A stretch of 64,000 bases of DNA from Exophiala sp. HKRS030 (GCA_023897205.1 JAHWDD010000002.1:3906001-3970000); one strand, 5' to 3'. Positions 10,609 to 22,531 are shown, numbered from the stretch's first letter. Made by a program: numbers and translations. Notes: generated from the sequence alone by a model not told the origin.

Positions 10609-11475
10609 ATGGCAGATATTGATTACCTCGTATTCTTCCCATTCTCGACCATTATCTCAGTCTACCTACTTAAAGCTATTTATCACAAGTCCTTTGGCCG
10701 ACACTCCCAAAAAATTTCAAACTACAAAGCCATGCCGCTATCACAGACTCTAGCCCAAACCTCCCTCGCAGCATCGATCCTCGCATCCACCATCGGTACT
10801 TACATTGCCCTCTCACCTCCAAACCCAACCAGCACACACTCGACAACACCACCTTCGACAGGTGACGTTATTCGTTGGTTACAGCTCACAAACCGGCACA
10901 TTACAAAAATAGCACTGGCTCCGCTTGGTTTTGCGTCACTGTACACCTCGAGCCTGGTTTTGTGTCACCCAAGGATCCCCTCTTTCTTACTCGGCCACGG
11001 TGCCGTCGAGAACGGTCTCCTCACCAACACAAACCTCTTGACGTGGTCGGCGTCGACGTCTGTCCCGCTGGCCCTCATCTTCTGCGCCGGGATCCCTCTA
11101 CGCTTGGTCTCGTACGCTTCGCTAGGCAACAACTTCACATTTGCATTGACTGAACCCGACCGCCTGACCACGAACGGAATTTATGCTTACGTACAGCACC
11201 CCAGCTACACTGGGATTGTGATCCTCGTTCTCTCCAACCTCGCTCTCTTAGGCCGGATCGACGGAGCCGCCCTGAGTTGTCTGACCCCACCGAGATGGTA
11301 CTCTGGTTTGCGAAAGCTACAGGCTTTATTCTTCCTCCCCATCGGACTGTCACTTTTGTTGTTTGGGGTATGGACGAGGGTGACGCAAGAGGAGAAGATG
11401 CTCAAGGATGAATTTGGGGTCGAGTGGGAAGAATGGCACTCCAAGACATGGCGGTTCATCCCATGGGTCTTTTAG
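10609..11475 (+). CDS. Isoprenylcysteine carboxyl methyltransferase (ICMT) family protein
   Basis: Membrane methyltransferase of the ICMT/PEMT superfamily, which uses S-adenosylmethionine; classical members methylate the C-terminal prenylated Cys of CaaX proteins in the ER. Single exon, 288 residues. Several hydrophobic helices, then the signature IPLRLVSYASLGNNFTFAL, then the substrate/SAM-binding block GIYAYVQHPSYTG, then a final helix and the usual tail TQEEKMLKDEFGVEWEEW before the C-terminal W.F.PW. The HPSYTG and EE.ML...FG.EW elements are diagnostic for the family. Fungi often have several divergent paralogues, so this need not be the Ste14 orthologue and the substrate is unproven. Only 35 bp separates its stop from the convergent GNAT gene. 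Confidence 0.85.
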   Translation: MADIDYLVFFPFSTIISVYLLKAIYHKSFGRHSQKISNYKAMPLSQTLAQTSLAASILASTIGTYIALSPPNPTSTHSTTPPSTGDVIRWLQLTNRHITKIALAPLGFASLYTSSLVLCHPRIPSFLLGHGAVENGLLTNTNLLTWSASTSVPLALIFCAGIPLRLVSYASLGNNFTFALTEPDRLTTNGIYAYVQHPSYTGIVILVLSNLALLGRIDGAALSCLTPPRWYSGLRKLQALFFLPIGLSLLLFGVWTRVTQEEKMLKDEFGVEWEEWHSKTWRFIPWVF

Positions 11476-11510
11476 TCCCTCTGCAGGGGTCGGCGAGCTT
11501 CCAAGGAATC

Positions 11511-12449
11511 TCATTTCGTCCACAAGATTGCACCTCCGCCGACACCATTACTTCTCAAGGGATTGTCACGTCCTTGATCATCTACGGCTTCACAGATGAA
11601 GCCGACGAGCTCCCGAAACCCGCACCTTTGGTAAAACGTTTCCTTGCCCTCAGCCGCGACCACGTTGGCTGGTAATTCGCCACTCGGGTCCGCTTTGACG
11701 AGTGATTCGAACCCGTGCTCGACCAGTTCCCGCCCGTACCCGTGTCCTTGATAGTCGGGATGAACAGCCAAACTTTCCAGTGACCAGAAGTTCTTCTGGC
11801 GATGCGGAGCACTATAGAAGTCCTTGACGAACGGTCCACACCTCGACATGAGGTTCCAGTACGTGAGTGGTTCGGGGATTTCTGCAGTAGGTTTGATGGC
11901 AGCCTTGTTCGGAAAAAAGAATCTTTTGATTCTGTAATATGTCGCGAACATCGGTCTCATCAATAGCCCTGGCACAAACGAAAATCAATATATACAAAAA
12001 CCTACTTTCTGACTCGGGGAGGAGCGTACTAGAAGAGAACAAGTCAAAAACTTACTTGGATCCCATCTACCCCATGCACCATGTAAATGTTCCCAACCTT
12101 GACCATTTCTTTGCCATTCACTTGTTCCGGTTATTATGATTTGACTGTTCTTTGTTGTGGCCGCGTCACCGGCGGCGGTGCGTTTGTCGTTGCTGCCGCC
12201 CGAGCCAAGCAGAAGCGGCGTTTGTTCTTCCGGGACGTCGTGACTGTCTTGACGATACGAAACCATCATGATCTTGGAATAGTCGTACCAGGCCAACCAC
12301 AAATGTTCTTCCAGGGCCCTCGCAAATTCTCCAGGGTACTCGTCCATTCGAGGGAACAAGACCTTGAAAAGTCGGTCCGGCCCGAACGAAGCGGCGTAAA
12401 CCTGGACCATGACCGGTATGTCGGCCTTTGTGGCGATTCTGACCGGCAT
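11511..12449 (-). CDS. GNAT-family N-acetyltransferase
   Basis: Acyl-CoA-dependent N-acetyltransferase of fungal type; substrate unknown. Exons 12449-12056 and 11968-11511 join across an 87-bp intron (GTAAGT at 12055; ends GCCAG at 11969), giving 283 residues. The N-terminus MPVRIATKADIPVMVQVYAA is the usual beta1-alpha1 of GNATs; a long insert follows; the second half has beta4 SLESLAVHPDYQGHGYG, with the acetyl-CoA pyrophosphate loop Q-G-H-G-Y-G, then alpha3 and the late ETFYQRCGFRELVGF (beta5/alpha4) typical of the fold. Family members in fungi often sit near secondary-metabolism or resistance genes, but nothing here suggests a cluster. Confidence 0.85.
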
Positions 12450-13058
12450 CGTTTACCACGTTTACCTACAAACTCGTATTGAAAAGTGTATAGTGACTGG
12501 CAAGATTTAAACGAGACCACCACCAACAACAACGGTGTGTATAGGTTATGGAAAGAATACAAAGTGTCATGCCGCACAAAAAAGACGAGTGGAAAAGCAA
12601 AACCCCACATGAACCAAATTGGGTCAAAAGGAGTGGGAAACGTTCGTCTTTCAAATACTACTCCGTACTCCGTACTCCTGTAAGGTCAAGAAGAGAAGAG
12701 AAGAGGCAATGTGACGAGTTTATTTAGTACACAATTCTACGGATTAGTGTGTGATTGCAATCTACAGGGTACAAGTCACACTGCTTAGTGAGGTTCTTCG
12801 ACCTTCAACTAGGACCTCTTCAGACATACAACCGAAATACAAAGTACAGTACAGATGCTCCGTACTCCATACTCCATACCTTACTAGGTACTCTATCCCA
12901 ACCTGTCTTTTTGCTTTCACCATTAAAACCATATTACCCCTGATACTCCCCTCTATACACGTATGGTGAACTTCAATCCTCATACTATGTCACTGCAACA
13001 ACACTCCCTCACGTTGACCCCCAAACCATTCTCTAGCCTCCCACACACTATCGACACC
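12450..13058. other. Intergenic with TACTCCGTA motifs
   Basis: Between two minus-strand genes. Overlapping TACTCCGTA copies at 12659-12667 and 12666-12674, with further partial copies (TCCGTACTCC, ACTCCATACTCC) near 12860-12890. No gene. Confidence 0.5.
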
Positions 13059-14521
13059 TCAATACTCATGTCGCACCTCATACACCACATCCTTGTGAAT
13101 AATGTGATCTTCACTACCAGCTCTCCCGGTAGACACATCTTCCTGCGACACGGTAGAATTGCCATCCTGCTGATGTCCAGTATTCGGTGGACCTTCGACG
13201 TGCGCTTGATAGCTTGAGTACCCAGTAGGATTGAAGCGGATGCTCGTGCTCTTGCCCATCGCTTCAGCGTCGTAATCATCACCTCCTTTTCCAGTGTTTG
13301 GCGGTACCATTTTGCCGACGATGCTCCTGTTCCTGCTCCTGCCATTGGACATGGACTCAAGTTGATATGTATTCCCTCTTGACGCTTCGGCGTTGCTTCG
13401 ATATCCGTAGACTGTCGCCTGAGTTGTGTCGAACTTGCGCAGGTATTGATTTAGGGACGGGATGGCCGCAGACAAAAGAGCATAAAACAGCTCGGCCTGG
13501 CGGAAAAGGACCGGACTCACAAGTGCCATACCGGCGTTTGAGGCCGAGTTGAACCGGACGACGTATTTGATGTTGAGTCCTATGAGTACGATGATTCTGC
13601 AGTCCAAAATCAGTCTTCATCGTCCTTCCAAATCCAACGAAGGGGAAGATATACGGTAGCCTCAAAAGAAAACACATCGATGCTTGCAATTTCCTGTGCC
13701 AGGTCATTTGGAGTGTGGAAATGACCCCAACCGCAAGTACCAGAATGCATATCTCGAGCACAGCGTCCAGTGAACCGACGGCAGCCCATCGCGAGACCTA
13801 TACGTTCTTGTCAGCCTAACAATCATAACTTTTCGAACTGACATTAAACCAACAAGATTTGCACATTTCTGATCATGGGCATGAATAATCGCAACAGAGT
13901 CACACCCTACGGTGACTCCCAGGATAGACCCCAAGCACCACGTACCACAAACGCCCATGGCCATTTCGGATATGACGGGCATCTTGTGCCCACTGACTGT
14001 AAACAGACGCCGACAGAACCAGATGACAGAGCATTTGCTAATAAAGAGAGCCAGGAGAAAGAACACATCAGCAGTCCGGATACACTAGCATCTCTCGTCA
14101 GTTTCACTTAAAACTCTGAGCTTCTTTCTTTGTCGTTGGAACACTAACTCGAGCAACAATAGTAGTATCGTGAGAGGACAGCAGTGCATATGAAGCTCCA
14201 AAGCCCGCATCGACCGTTGCAACCAGGATGGTTATAAATTGTGGAAATGCGAGAGACTGTCATTCTAAAGATCAGTTCTGTCTCTCCACAAAATCAAAGG
14301 ATTGAACTTGCGGTGGCGGCCAGAGATAACCAGTCTTCCACCCCCATATTCCGATGTCTCACAATCAGCCTCATAGCAAGAACCATGCTGGCGTAGATCA
14401 TAAACAAGATAGTCATGGTCAATACTATACCACGATGATCATCACCTGTAACTCCATATGGACGTGGCCCATATATGGGTGTTCCGTTCGCAGGGTAGGC
14501 CATACTGCATGAACGGGACAA
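13059..14521 (-). CDS. Rhodopsin-domain integral membrane protein (fungal PTH11-like group)
   Basis: Seven-helix plasma-membrane protein of the fungal rhodopsin-domain family; ligands unknown. Five exons: 14521-14312, 14256-14149, 14084-13854, 13797-13655 and 13596-13059, 409 residues, with all phases consistent. Seen in order: helix 1 GIVLTMTILFMIYASMVLAM with R.....GVEDWLSLAA after it; ITILVATVDAGFGASYALL; the family motif ADVFFLLALFISKCSVIWF; a Cys-containing loop; SRWAAVGSLDAVLEICILVL with VGVISTLQMTWHRKLQ; and the last helices IVLIGLNIKYVVRFN and LFRQAELFYALLSAAIPSL. The C-terminal tail of about 110 residues is polar. Intron 1 appears to be a GC-AG intron (GCAAGT at 14311, CAG at 14257) and intron 3 starts GTTGGT, both unusual. 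No CFEM domain is present at the N-terminus. Confidence 0.85.
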
Positions 14522-16604
14522 GTGTGCGATGCTTTGCTATTTCGCTCAAGGGTCAGAGCAGAGCATGTAAGACTATGTTGCTGTATTGTGTCCCTGGCAG
14601 CACCTTCTGGTACGAGGCTCGTCGCAAGCAGCTAAACCTCAAGCGATCGACAAGGTGAGTCCTCAGGCTGGGGATCTGAGACCTCTGTCTGCTGCACCTA
14701 GTGCTCCGCTTGCATGGACTATCTATCTCCTCTCCAGGGGCCCCAGGACACTGTCACACATGACGATACCTTTGCAAAACACGCAATCTTGGAGATTCAG
14801 AAGCGGTTCGTCTTGTTCGCATCTCGCCAGAAGAGAGCCCCACGAGGTTTCACGCCACAACGTAGCATATGCGAATCAGTAAGGATTCGTCGCAGGAGGT
14901 AAATGGTGGCGGGTGATCTTCTATGCTTGTCGCAGGCATGGAGAGATATCTTCCTGAGATGGGACAGCGGCCTGGGTTGCATTTGCTTAGTTGAGCCATC
15001 CATGCCCTTGTGCTTGCCCTTGTCCATGGATGGGGGCGACAGACTGCTCTTTGAGAATTTCCAGTGAGCATCCGCAGAAGGCTGGTTCCGACCTTGGGAG
15101 AGCATGATCTTGGAACGTCACAGTGACCACGCTCGAATACGTCTGGGATAAGAAGACAAGCGCCGGCACGGGCACCGATTGAGGCTGCTCCGGGTCCCAC
15201 ATACCCCGGTTTCATACGAATAGGCGCGTCAATTTGTGCTCTAGCGAAGAGAGGCTTGCCCACGCTTGAGCCATCTAAAGACGGAGGTGTGGTCGATCAT
15301 CCCCTTCCACTGCCCGGAACGAGTCTAGACAAGCTAAGAGGTCTGTCTCCATTGCTGCTAAAGATGTGCCGTAGTGCCGGCCTGATCTCCCCGAGAAGAC
15401 TATCGTGACCTCTCTGAAGCACAGTCGTTGGCCCTGTGGTACATTGTCTCCTCAACAATGCAGTTGTCGAAGAAAATACCACCTGATTCGACGGTATCGT
15501 TGACCACATTCAGACTGGAAATTGACCATCCAACTCGTTAGCGATGTTGGCTACCTTGGACAAAGCGGTACAACGCATTCAGGTACTTGGTCGGGCCGTT
15601 CCACTTGGAGGATGAGGCAACGTCTTGCCTCGGCGATGCATATTTGTTCTGTCACATTTGATTCTCCCTCGATAAGAAGAATATTGACCCAGCTTTTCAC
15701 TTCAACGTACCTCACTCGATATGGCAAGATCAGACCAATCTATTCTCAGCGTAATGTTTGTATCCGTATCAATACCAAGGAATTCGCATTGTAACAAAAC
15801 AAGACTTGCGAAAACACCTTCAACTCGATCACATGCCAGATTTGGAGCGGGCATATCACACACAGAGCTCCGAGGTGGGCCAGCACAGGCATTTCGAAAC
15901 TACACATGGGTCATAGCGACAATATATTGCTTGTTTGCATTAGTCTGCAGCTCTTGCCCTGTTGGGTTGGGGTCTGCATGGCAGTGCAGAACACTGAGGT
16001 GGCCTCCAGCGACAAGTAGCTGCCTCAGATGCTTGCTATTTTCTGCTCATCTTTATTTCGAACTGTGGCATGCTTGGTCGGTACATGAAATGATAGTCGT
16101 TCTTTTGCATAGGAGAGCTTGGTCGCACTGCTCAACTTGGGATCGGCCCAATATAATAACGTGCAGGTAGTCCTTGCAGAGTCGTATTCGTTAGACCTTG
16201 TCCCTGCTCGGTGACAAGGACATTCTCCGCTCGTGCATAGCAAGCTAGCTTGCGGCGTAGAAGCGTGGTTCTTTAGAAGACGGCACAGTCTGAAATTCGA
16301 AGCTGACCACGGTATCAGCTGTCCTCCCTGCGTTCTAGATCATCCGGAACCTAAATTCAGGAGAACGTACCCTACCAAGTACATCAACCATCACCCACAC
16401 ACAATAAGGGGTTTTAGAACCCCTGCTCTTGCGAAAAATATTTGACCCCATGCCACATGGCGTTCAATGCCTGTTGAGAGCTGAGAATAACAAATCTGCC
16501 GACGTCCAAGTTTGAAGATTTGCCGTTGTTGCTGCTTTTCTTCCTTCGTCGACTCCTTCTCTCTTCTTCGCGGAACCATATTCTTCTGAAGTTTCCAAAC
16601 CGGC
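14522..16604. other. Long intergenic region with decayed coding-like stretches
   Basis: No intact gene. On the plus strand around 15505-15785 one frame reads protein-like text (FRLEIDHPTR, then AFRYLVGPFHLEDEATS, FSLDKKNIDPAFHFNVPHS) interrupted by stops, as in an old pseudogene. On the minus strand 15509-14797 has open frames without family character. I name no gene here. Confidence 0.4.
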
Positions 16605-18392
16605 ATGGACAAGCAAGCTGATTACAGCATCGATGCTGGTGACGAGGCCAATGATGAAGTTGTCCTTGGGCAGAAGACCGGCACATTGGCCGACAAGAAA
16701 GCCATGGCGCGGCTTGGAAAGGAGCAGGTTTTCAAGGTTTGTGTCCGATGAATTTGGGTGACATACCTTTTGCTGACACCCACCGCAGCGTAATTTTGGC
16801 TTCGTGTCAATCTTCGGCTTCGCTCTCATCATAATGGGAACTTGGGAGGGTATCATTCCAACTCTCGCTTTTGGTCTTGGGAATGGAGGACCTGGAGGTC
16901 TTATCTGGACATTTCTTGCGACTTGGACTGGATTCACCTTGGTGACCATTTCTATGGCCGAGATGGCCTCTATGGCACCCACTTCAGGTCGGCTGTTCCA
17001 TCACACATCCCAATCTTACAATTGCTGACAAGACAACTTCATCATCAGGTGGTCAGTACCATTGGGTATCTGAGTTTGCCCCTCCACATATTCAGAAGAT
17101 TCTGTCCTACTTTATCGGATGGCTTGGTGTCTTGGGCTATCAGGTCGGCACGACAATAGGAGCGTACGTCGCCGGCACATTAACCCAAGGGCTCATCATC
17201 TTGAACAATCCCGACACCTACACTCCGCAACGATGGCATGGTACGTTGATGGCCATTTGTGTCAGCTCATGTGTAGCTATATTCAACATCTTCTTGGCCA
17301 AACATCTCCCGCTGGTAGAAGGGATCATCTTGGTTCTTCATCTTGCTGGATTTGTTGCGGTCATGGTACCACTCTGGGTGATGGCTCCCAGGAGTCCCAG
17401 CTCACAAGTGTGGACATCATTCTTGGATGGTGGCGATTGGGGAAGTGGTAAGTAGAGTACTGTATCCAATCATCGACCTCCTGTAGACTAATGTTTTCCA
17501 GTGGGACTGGCATGCATGGTCGGGATCATTACAAGTGCTGGGGCCCTGGTGGGAGGCGACGCTGCGGCGCACATGGCTGAAGAGTTGAAGAATGCGTCCA
17601 AGATTTTGCCGAGAGCCATGATCTGGACAATCATTGTCAACGGCGCCCTAGGTTTCGTGATGCTTGTGTGAGTATTTCCCAACGCTGACGCCAGTGCTTT
17701 TGCACCACTGACCACTTTCCAGTACATTTCTCTACACTCTAGGTGACCTTGAGGAGGATCTCGCAACTCCAACTGGATACCCTATCATCCAGGTCTTTGA
17801 CACTGCCACAGGGTCACCTGGTGGAGCCTCTGGCATGACGGCCATCTTGATCCTCCTTGGAGTCTGCGGCAATCTAACGACCATGGCGGGCTCGTCTCGC
17901 CAGCTGTTTTCATTTGCGCGCGATAAAGGGGTCCAATTCAACAGATGGCTGTCGAGAGTGCCTGCTGGGTACGATGTTCCCGTCAACGCGATCCTGGTGT
18001 CGGCATTGTGTTCATGTGTCTTTCATTGTATTTACATCGGGTCTGTGGTGGCATTCAACATCATCCTGTCCATTGGCACGGTGGCGCTCCTGACTTCATA
18101 CATGGTCTCAATTGGCACAATCACTTGGAAGCGTATACGAGGTCATCCCCTACTCCCATCGAAGATGTCACTAGGCAAGTTTGGTCTTCCGGTCAACATT
18201 GCCTCGATGCTCTTCTGCGCCGTGGTATATGTTATTGCATTCTTCCCGCCAGAACCAAATCCACCAGCGATCTCCATGAACTGGGCCATTGTGGTTTATT
18301 CCGGGGTTTTACTGACGGCTTCGATGTATTACCTCTTCCGAGCGAGATTTCATTATGCTGGACCGGTGACCTATGTCAGAAAATCCATCTAG
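16605..18392 (+). CDS. APC-superfamily amino-acid/choline-type permease
   Basis: Plasma-membrane transporter of the fungal GABA/choline/amino-acid permease group. Five exons: 16605-16736, 16789-16987, 17049-17447, 17502-17667 and 17723-18392, 521 residues; introns of 52-61 bp have consensus ends and all phases agree. The N-terminal tail has the family motif DKKAMARLGKEQVFKRNFG, followed by TM1 VSIFGFALIIMGTWEG and the helix-breaking GNGGPGGLIWTF. Also seen: ISMAEMASMAPTSGGQYHWV (TM3 entry), VGGDAAAHMAEELKNA (conserved acidic loop) and RQLFSFARDKGVQFNRWLSR before the later helices. About twelve membrane segments. Substrate cannot be fixed; GABA, choline and neutral amino acids are all known in the group. 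The start follows a good context (CGGCATGG). Confidence 0.9.
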
Positions 18393-19005
18393 TCGGTGGA
18401 TTGCTGTGTGGCGCAAAGTTTTGAACTGTCAGCATTCAGTGATATGAGTGGGGGAAGGCAAGATTGTTTGATGGAAAAGTTGTACTGAAAAAGATGAAGC
18501 TAAATACAGATATCTACTGGAGGTATGTGTCAAGGAAGAGCAGGAAAATATGTACGCAGAAGGCACGATAGATAAATACTTGATGTCAATTGAATATTCC
18601 CTGCAGAAACACTTGCCACGTGATGGCCGTTGTGCCTTGGACAGATAGTTCGAGTTATCGCCGGAGCAGCCACTATCAAAAGGACATATCAAACTTCGCG
18701 TCCATTTTCTCCTCATCATCAACTCCAGTCATCTCCGCAATCATCGCGCTAAAAGCCCATCATCAAGCACTGACTCTTGACTACTGCCCCTTATGCTCCC
18801 GTCAGCGCCTACGCGTCCACACGGCTCGGCACAAGTAGCAAGACATTTGTTGCTAAAATTATCTCTTCCAGACTTGTTGAAATTACGGGGTAATTCTCTA
18901 GCGATACGAGCGTAGAAAGTCCTCATCCTTTCATGTTCACTGCGTTTTTTGTCTTGATCGCAAGAACAAAAGGCCAACCCACATCTATTTCTCAAAAGTA
19001 CCACC
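18393..19005. other. Intergenic between permease and secreted-protein gene
   Basis: 3' UTR of the permease and promoter of the secreted-protein gene. Nothing else recognised. Confidence 0.5.
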
Positions 19006-19511
19006 ATGAAGCTGTCGTGCCTAGCCATGGGTACGGGTCTGCTGAGCATCCTTGAGATCGCTTATGCTCAGACCAGTGGCATTTGGCTTGACTGGCCCTA
19101 CAGCGTCGTCCATCCGAACCATACTTACGAACTCGGCTGGGAGATCAAAAGGCGCTATGTACGCAGGAACTGAGACTTGCAGAACCTGACCGCTTACACT
19201 TTTTCCTCACAGACCCTCGAGCTCCTCCTAGTCAAACAATTCGATGGTGGTTGGACGGCGGAGGAAAAGCTCTGGTCAGACGAAGAAGGAAAGCCACCTG
19301 GAGGTTCATATAACTGGACTGTTCCTACAGAGTATGAGCCTGGAGCGTGAGTAGAATACAGTCTTGACTTTTTGGAGACGGGCCTGAGATAACACAACGA
19401 TCGAGCAGCAACTACGGCCTGTGGCTCCATGGTGAAGACGTCCCTGATGACCAACAAGGCTACGCCAACCTGACAGAATGGTTCCAAATCTCAAGCAATG
19501 AGCCAAAGTAA
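19006..19511 (+). CDS. Small secreted protein, possibly KRE9/KNH1-like N-terminal domain
   Basis: Three exons: 19006-19158, 19213-19346 and 19409-19511, 129 residues; introns start GTACGC and GTGAGT and end CACAG and GCAG. Signal peptide MKLSCLAMGTGLLSILEIAYA (positions 1-21, cut after AYA), then a compact beta-type domain with WLDWPYSVVHPNHTYELGWE, WTAEEKLWSDEEGKPPGGSY, and NYGLWLHGEDV, and three N-glycosylation sequons (NHT, NWT, NLT). The layout (interaction of the type what-is-the-force W..P....H....Y.L.WE, then a single Ig-like domain) resembles the Ser-Thr-rich GPI-anchored/KNH1 domain, but no Ser/Thr stalk or GPI site follows. No cysteine remains in the mature part. Function unknown; likely cell wall or extracellular. 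Confidence 0.68.
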
Positions 19512-20611
19512 ACTCGTCTCGCCCATCAGATGAGTCAAGAACTGACAAAGCACTAGGGATGATACACTCCTGCGACTAACCAAGCAAGACTAGGTAGAAT
19601 GAGGTATTTCTGAGTCGATTTGCCAATGGCGTTCGTCGAAGATAGCAAGAGAAACTGTGAGATTTGGTGAAGGTAGTACGAGTAGTCCTGTGAGGTAGTA
19701 AGCAATACTTTGATCGCAGCAATATAGTCGCTTTTGGAGGTATACATGAAGAGCACGATTGACCAATGTATACTTCGTTTCCAGAGTCTCGAGACCCTCA
19801 CATCGCTATATGCCTAGAAGAAGCTTTCCTCTGTAAGCTTATCGTCGATGTGTACCCGTGTGAGCCCGGTTCCACATCCAAATCCCGCAAGGCTGTACAA
19901 GGCTCAAGTTGCTGCACTCGATTTCGTACACATCAGATCCCTCAGTGAAGGTGAAACGGAATACGTACCTGGCTTGCACATACTAAGTCTATATTCACTT
20001 AAGTGATCCACTATTTTATTCCATGGTAGATATGTTTGAAAAAGTGAAATTTCCTCCAACAAAGAATCGCCTTGATGGCCACTACTAAGACTCACCACGT
20101 CGTAATGCGACTTTGGCTCGAGTGGTTTGGAGGTGGGCTTATCCTTGGAAACCAGTTGCTTAGTGGATTAAACTGGGAGTCTTCAACAGGTTTCCATGAC
20201 TACTGTAGCAATCTCTACAAGTATTACGGAGTAATACGTTCCTTGAGGGAGTTGAGATTTGTGAATGGTCATAGTCGGGATAAGTATTAGGAGCGCCGAC
20301 CGTTGGCAGACGGCGGTCGGGACTTCGAATCTCCAAATAACTTTTTTGTCAAAAATCCCCTTTTCTTTTTCTTCTTTTGACGGTGGTGAAGATGAGAGAA
20401 GGTGAAGGTAGAATTGAGGTTCACTTTGTCGATGGATGGAATTGATTCCCCGGATTGATTACATACTCCATATACTCCGTATTTACCGGCGAATTCCCAT
20501 GTCTCCAAATTCATGGCAACAAAAAAGAAAATAGAGCGCATCCATCTCCAACTGCCTCAATTTCACAGCATCAAAGCTTTCCTGAAAACGCTCGTTCAAT
20601 GTGAGAGAGGC
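19512..20611. other. Intergenic
   Basis: No supported gene. Two copies of the 9-mer TACGGAGTA/TACTCCGTA at 20225-20233 and 20473-20481. An ATG at 20513 is in frame with the next gene but is not the preferred start. Confidence 0.45.
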
Positions 20612-22486
20612 ATGAGCTTAGCATGTCCTTACAGGCATGTTTCGTACGCGACATGGCGTCTTCAGATCTTCCGACGTCTATGTAAATCGATAGAGCCGGG
20701 ATTCTTTCGTGATACTCCTGCCCTTCCCACTCCCTTTCCCTTTGGCGTCGCCAAATCGAAGCGCAACCAAAGCACCTTTCGCGCGTTTGACGAGGACAAG
20801 AACAATGTACCGGAGACTATAAGAGATGGAAATGAATGGGTGTATGATGCGCCCGGTAAAAGGTCAAAGCTACGCCCACACAACAAAAGCAACCCTGGAT
20901 CATCCCGAAACCCCTCTTTCAATCCTTACAGCTCGGACGGCCGAAATTCAATAAGAAATCTGGTGTCTCAGCTCAAACCTGTCATCGCAAAAGCCCGGAG
21001 AAAAGATGCGGATACGACAACCAGCGATGCAGTCTCCATTGAGTCGACACGTCTCCCTCGAACACCGATCCTCAAGCGAACGGGTCCCAAGCACATGGAA
21101 GCGAAGAGGATGCCCACTGAAGCAGAGTTGGATGCCTTAAGAACCAACATCTGGGCGCAAATGTTGGCGGCCCCTCTAAGGGCATGCCAGGGGAGTTTCG
21201 CGAGGTTGCCGTCTCCTTTCATGATGGATCTAGATTTTGTGGAGGACCCTGAGAAAAAGGCCATCCATCTGGCACCGGCGCAACTCGCAGACTTGGACGC
21301 ACTGGAAGCACGGATGGCGAGGGAACTATCCAAAGAGAACTGGCTTCGAACTCGCAAGGATAATGACAACGACACGACCAGAGCACAACGACAACAACAA
21401 CATCATGATGACGACGAAGAAACCAGCGAGTCATCAATCCTCCCACAGCCACAACAACAACCACCACCACCACCACCGCCACCGACGACGACATCGACAA
21501 CGACGAGCACCCAAAAGGTTAAGCAAAGACCAAAGTCTCGGCTCCTCGCAGACATCAACCTGGTACGGTTTTTGACGCTCAAACTCATGGAACGTTCGAA
21601 GCGTGTGAAAGGGAAGATAGTCTCCAAACCCAACGCCTTGGCGAGGCTGGTACCAGCGCCCCTCAAGGAAGCTCTGGAAAAGGCACAGCACTACTCCATC
21701 AACAAACGAAAGATCGACACCGCCACGGGGGCTCTGGCGAGTGACGAAACCGAACCGCTCCAGATGGAATATCTTTCGCGTCTACAGTGGCAGGTGGACA
21801 TGTATGAGCGGATTCCCCGAATGATGAGGAAACGGATCCTCGTCGCTCTCAAGGCCCTGGCAGAACAAGCGACCTCTGAAGTGGCTGATGGAACAGGGAA
21901 TACCCCGAAAGCCATGGCTCTGTCGGTTGTTGCTGTTGATGATGATGATGCTGCAGTCACCACTTCCTTGACGACGAACCACATTGACTGTCCTTGTCCC
22001 CCACCAGACAGTATAATTTTGCACATTGGAGAGGGAGACACTCGTGCATTGTCATCTTCGATCTCAATCTCAGAATCCGAAGCCAATGAGAATCAACCAC
22101 CTTTGCCATCGAATTGGCTCGTTCCTCCCATGATCAACGTCGTCGTCGACGACGGCAGCACACATCAACGACGACGACGACTTCCTGTGTTTTCTCTGAG
22201 TACAATGTTCGTTGGCCATGCAGGTGCGGCTGACCACGACATCTCTGCCCTCTCCGAATTGACATCCCAATACAAAAAGGTTCTCCTTCGTCATGACCGC
22301 AATACTTCCACCGAAAATGATCGGTCGAAAGACCATTTCATCCTCGTCCGTCCTGGCGTAGGTCCACCGAAAGTCTTGATGGAAGAGGTTTGGCAGTTGT
22401 GGCGGTACCTGGGCGGTTCGAACATGGGACTGGTGCACGACGAGGAGACGGAGCGTTGTTTCGATCAAGGCATACTTGTCAAGTAA
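20612..22486 (+). CDS. Unknown fungal protein with probable mitochondrial presequence
   Basis: Single exon, 624 residues from the ATG at 20612 (657 from 20513). I prefer 20612: it starts MSLACPYRHVSYATWRLQIF with Arg and Lys and no acidic residue for 25 positions, a typical mitochondrial targeting peptide. A folded block follows at about 160-245 (KRMPTEAELDALRTNIWAQM, then LAAPLRACQGSFARLPSPF). A low-complexity linker (Q, H, D, then eight prolines and a Thr run, near 21400-21515) leads to a second block NLVRFLTLKLMERSKRVKG with a Lys/Arg-rich SINKRK. The last 250 residues include acidic and Ser runs and end in a conserved-looking VWQLWRYLGGSNMGLVHD. I do not recognise the family. A role in mitochondrial gene expression would fit but is a guess. 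Confidence 0.7.
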   Translation: MSLACPYRHVSYATWRLQIFRRLCKSIEPGFFRDTPALPTPFPFGVAKSKRNQSTFRAFDEDKNNVPETIRDGNEWVYDAPGKRSKLRPHNKSNPGSSRNPSFNPYSSDGRNSIRNLVSQLKPVIAKARRKDADTTTSDAVSIESTRLPRTPILKRTGPKHMEAKRMPTEAELDALRTNIWAQMLAAPLRACQGSFARLPSPFMMDLDFVEDPEKKAIHLAPAQLADLDALEARMARELSKENWLRTRKDNDNDTTRAQRQQQHHDDDEETSESSILPQPQQQPPPPPPPPTTTSTTTSTQKVKQRPKSRLLADINLVRFLTLKLMERSKRVKGKIVSKPNALARLVPAPLKEALEKAQHYSINKRKIDTATGALASDETEPLQMEYLSRLQWQVDMYERIPRMMRKRILVALKALAEQATSEVADGTGNTPKAMALSVVAVDDDDAAVTTSLTTNHIDCPCPPPDSIILHIGEGDTRALSSSISISESEANENQPPLPSNWLVPPMINVVVDDGSTHQRRRRLPVFSLSTMFVGHAGAADHDISALSELTSQYKKVLLRHDRNTSTENDRSKDHFILVRPGVGPPKVLMEEVWQLWRYLGGSNMGLVHDEETERCFDQGILVK

Positions 22487-22497
22487 ATTCAGGGCAG

Positions 22498-22531
22498 GTT
22501 TGGACGGGTTTGGACGGGTTTGGACGGGTTC
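22498..22531 (+). repeat. Short tandem repeat, unit TTTGGACGGG
   Basis: Three perfect copies of a 10-bp unit just after the stop of the preceding gene, within its 3' region. Confidence 0.85.

Noticed and set aside
11939..12482. Plus-strand frames over the GNAT gene
   Set aside because: Antisense to a well-supported gene.
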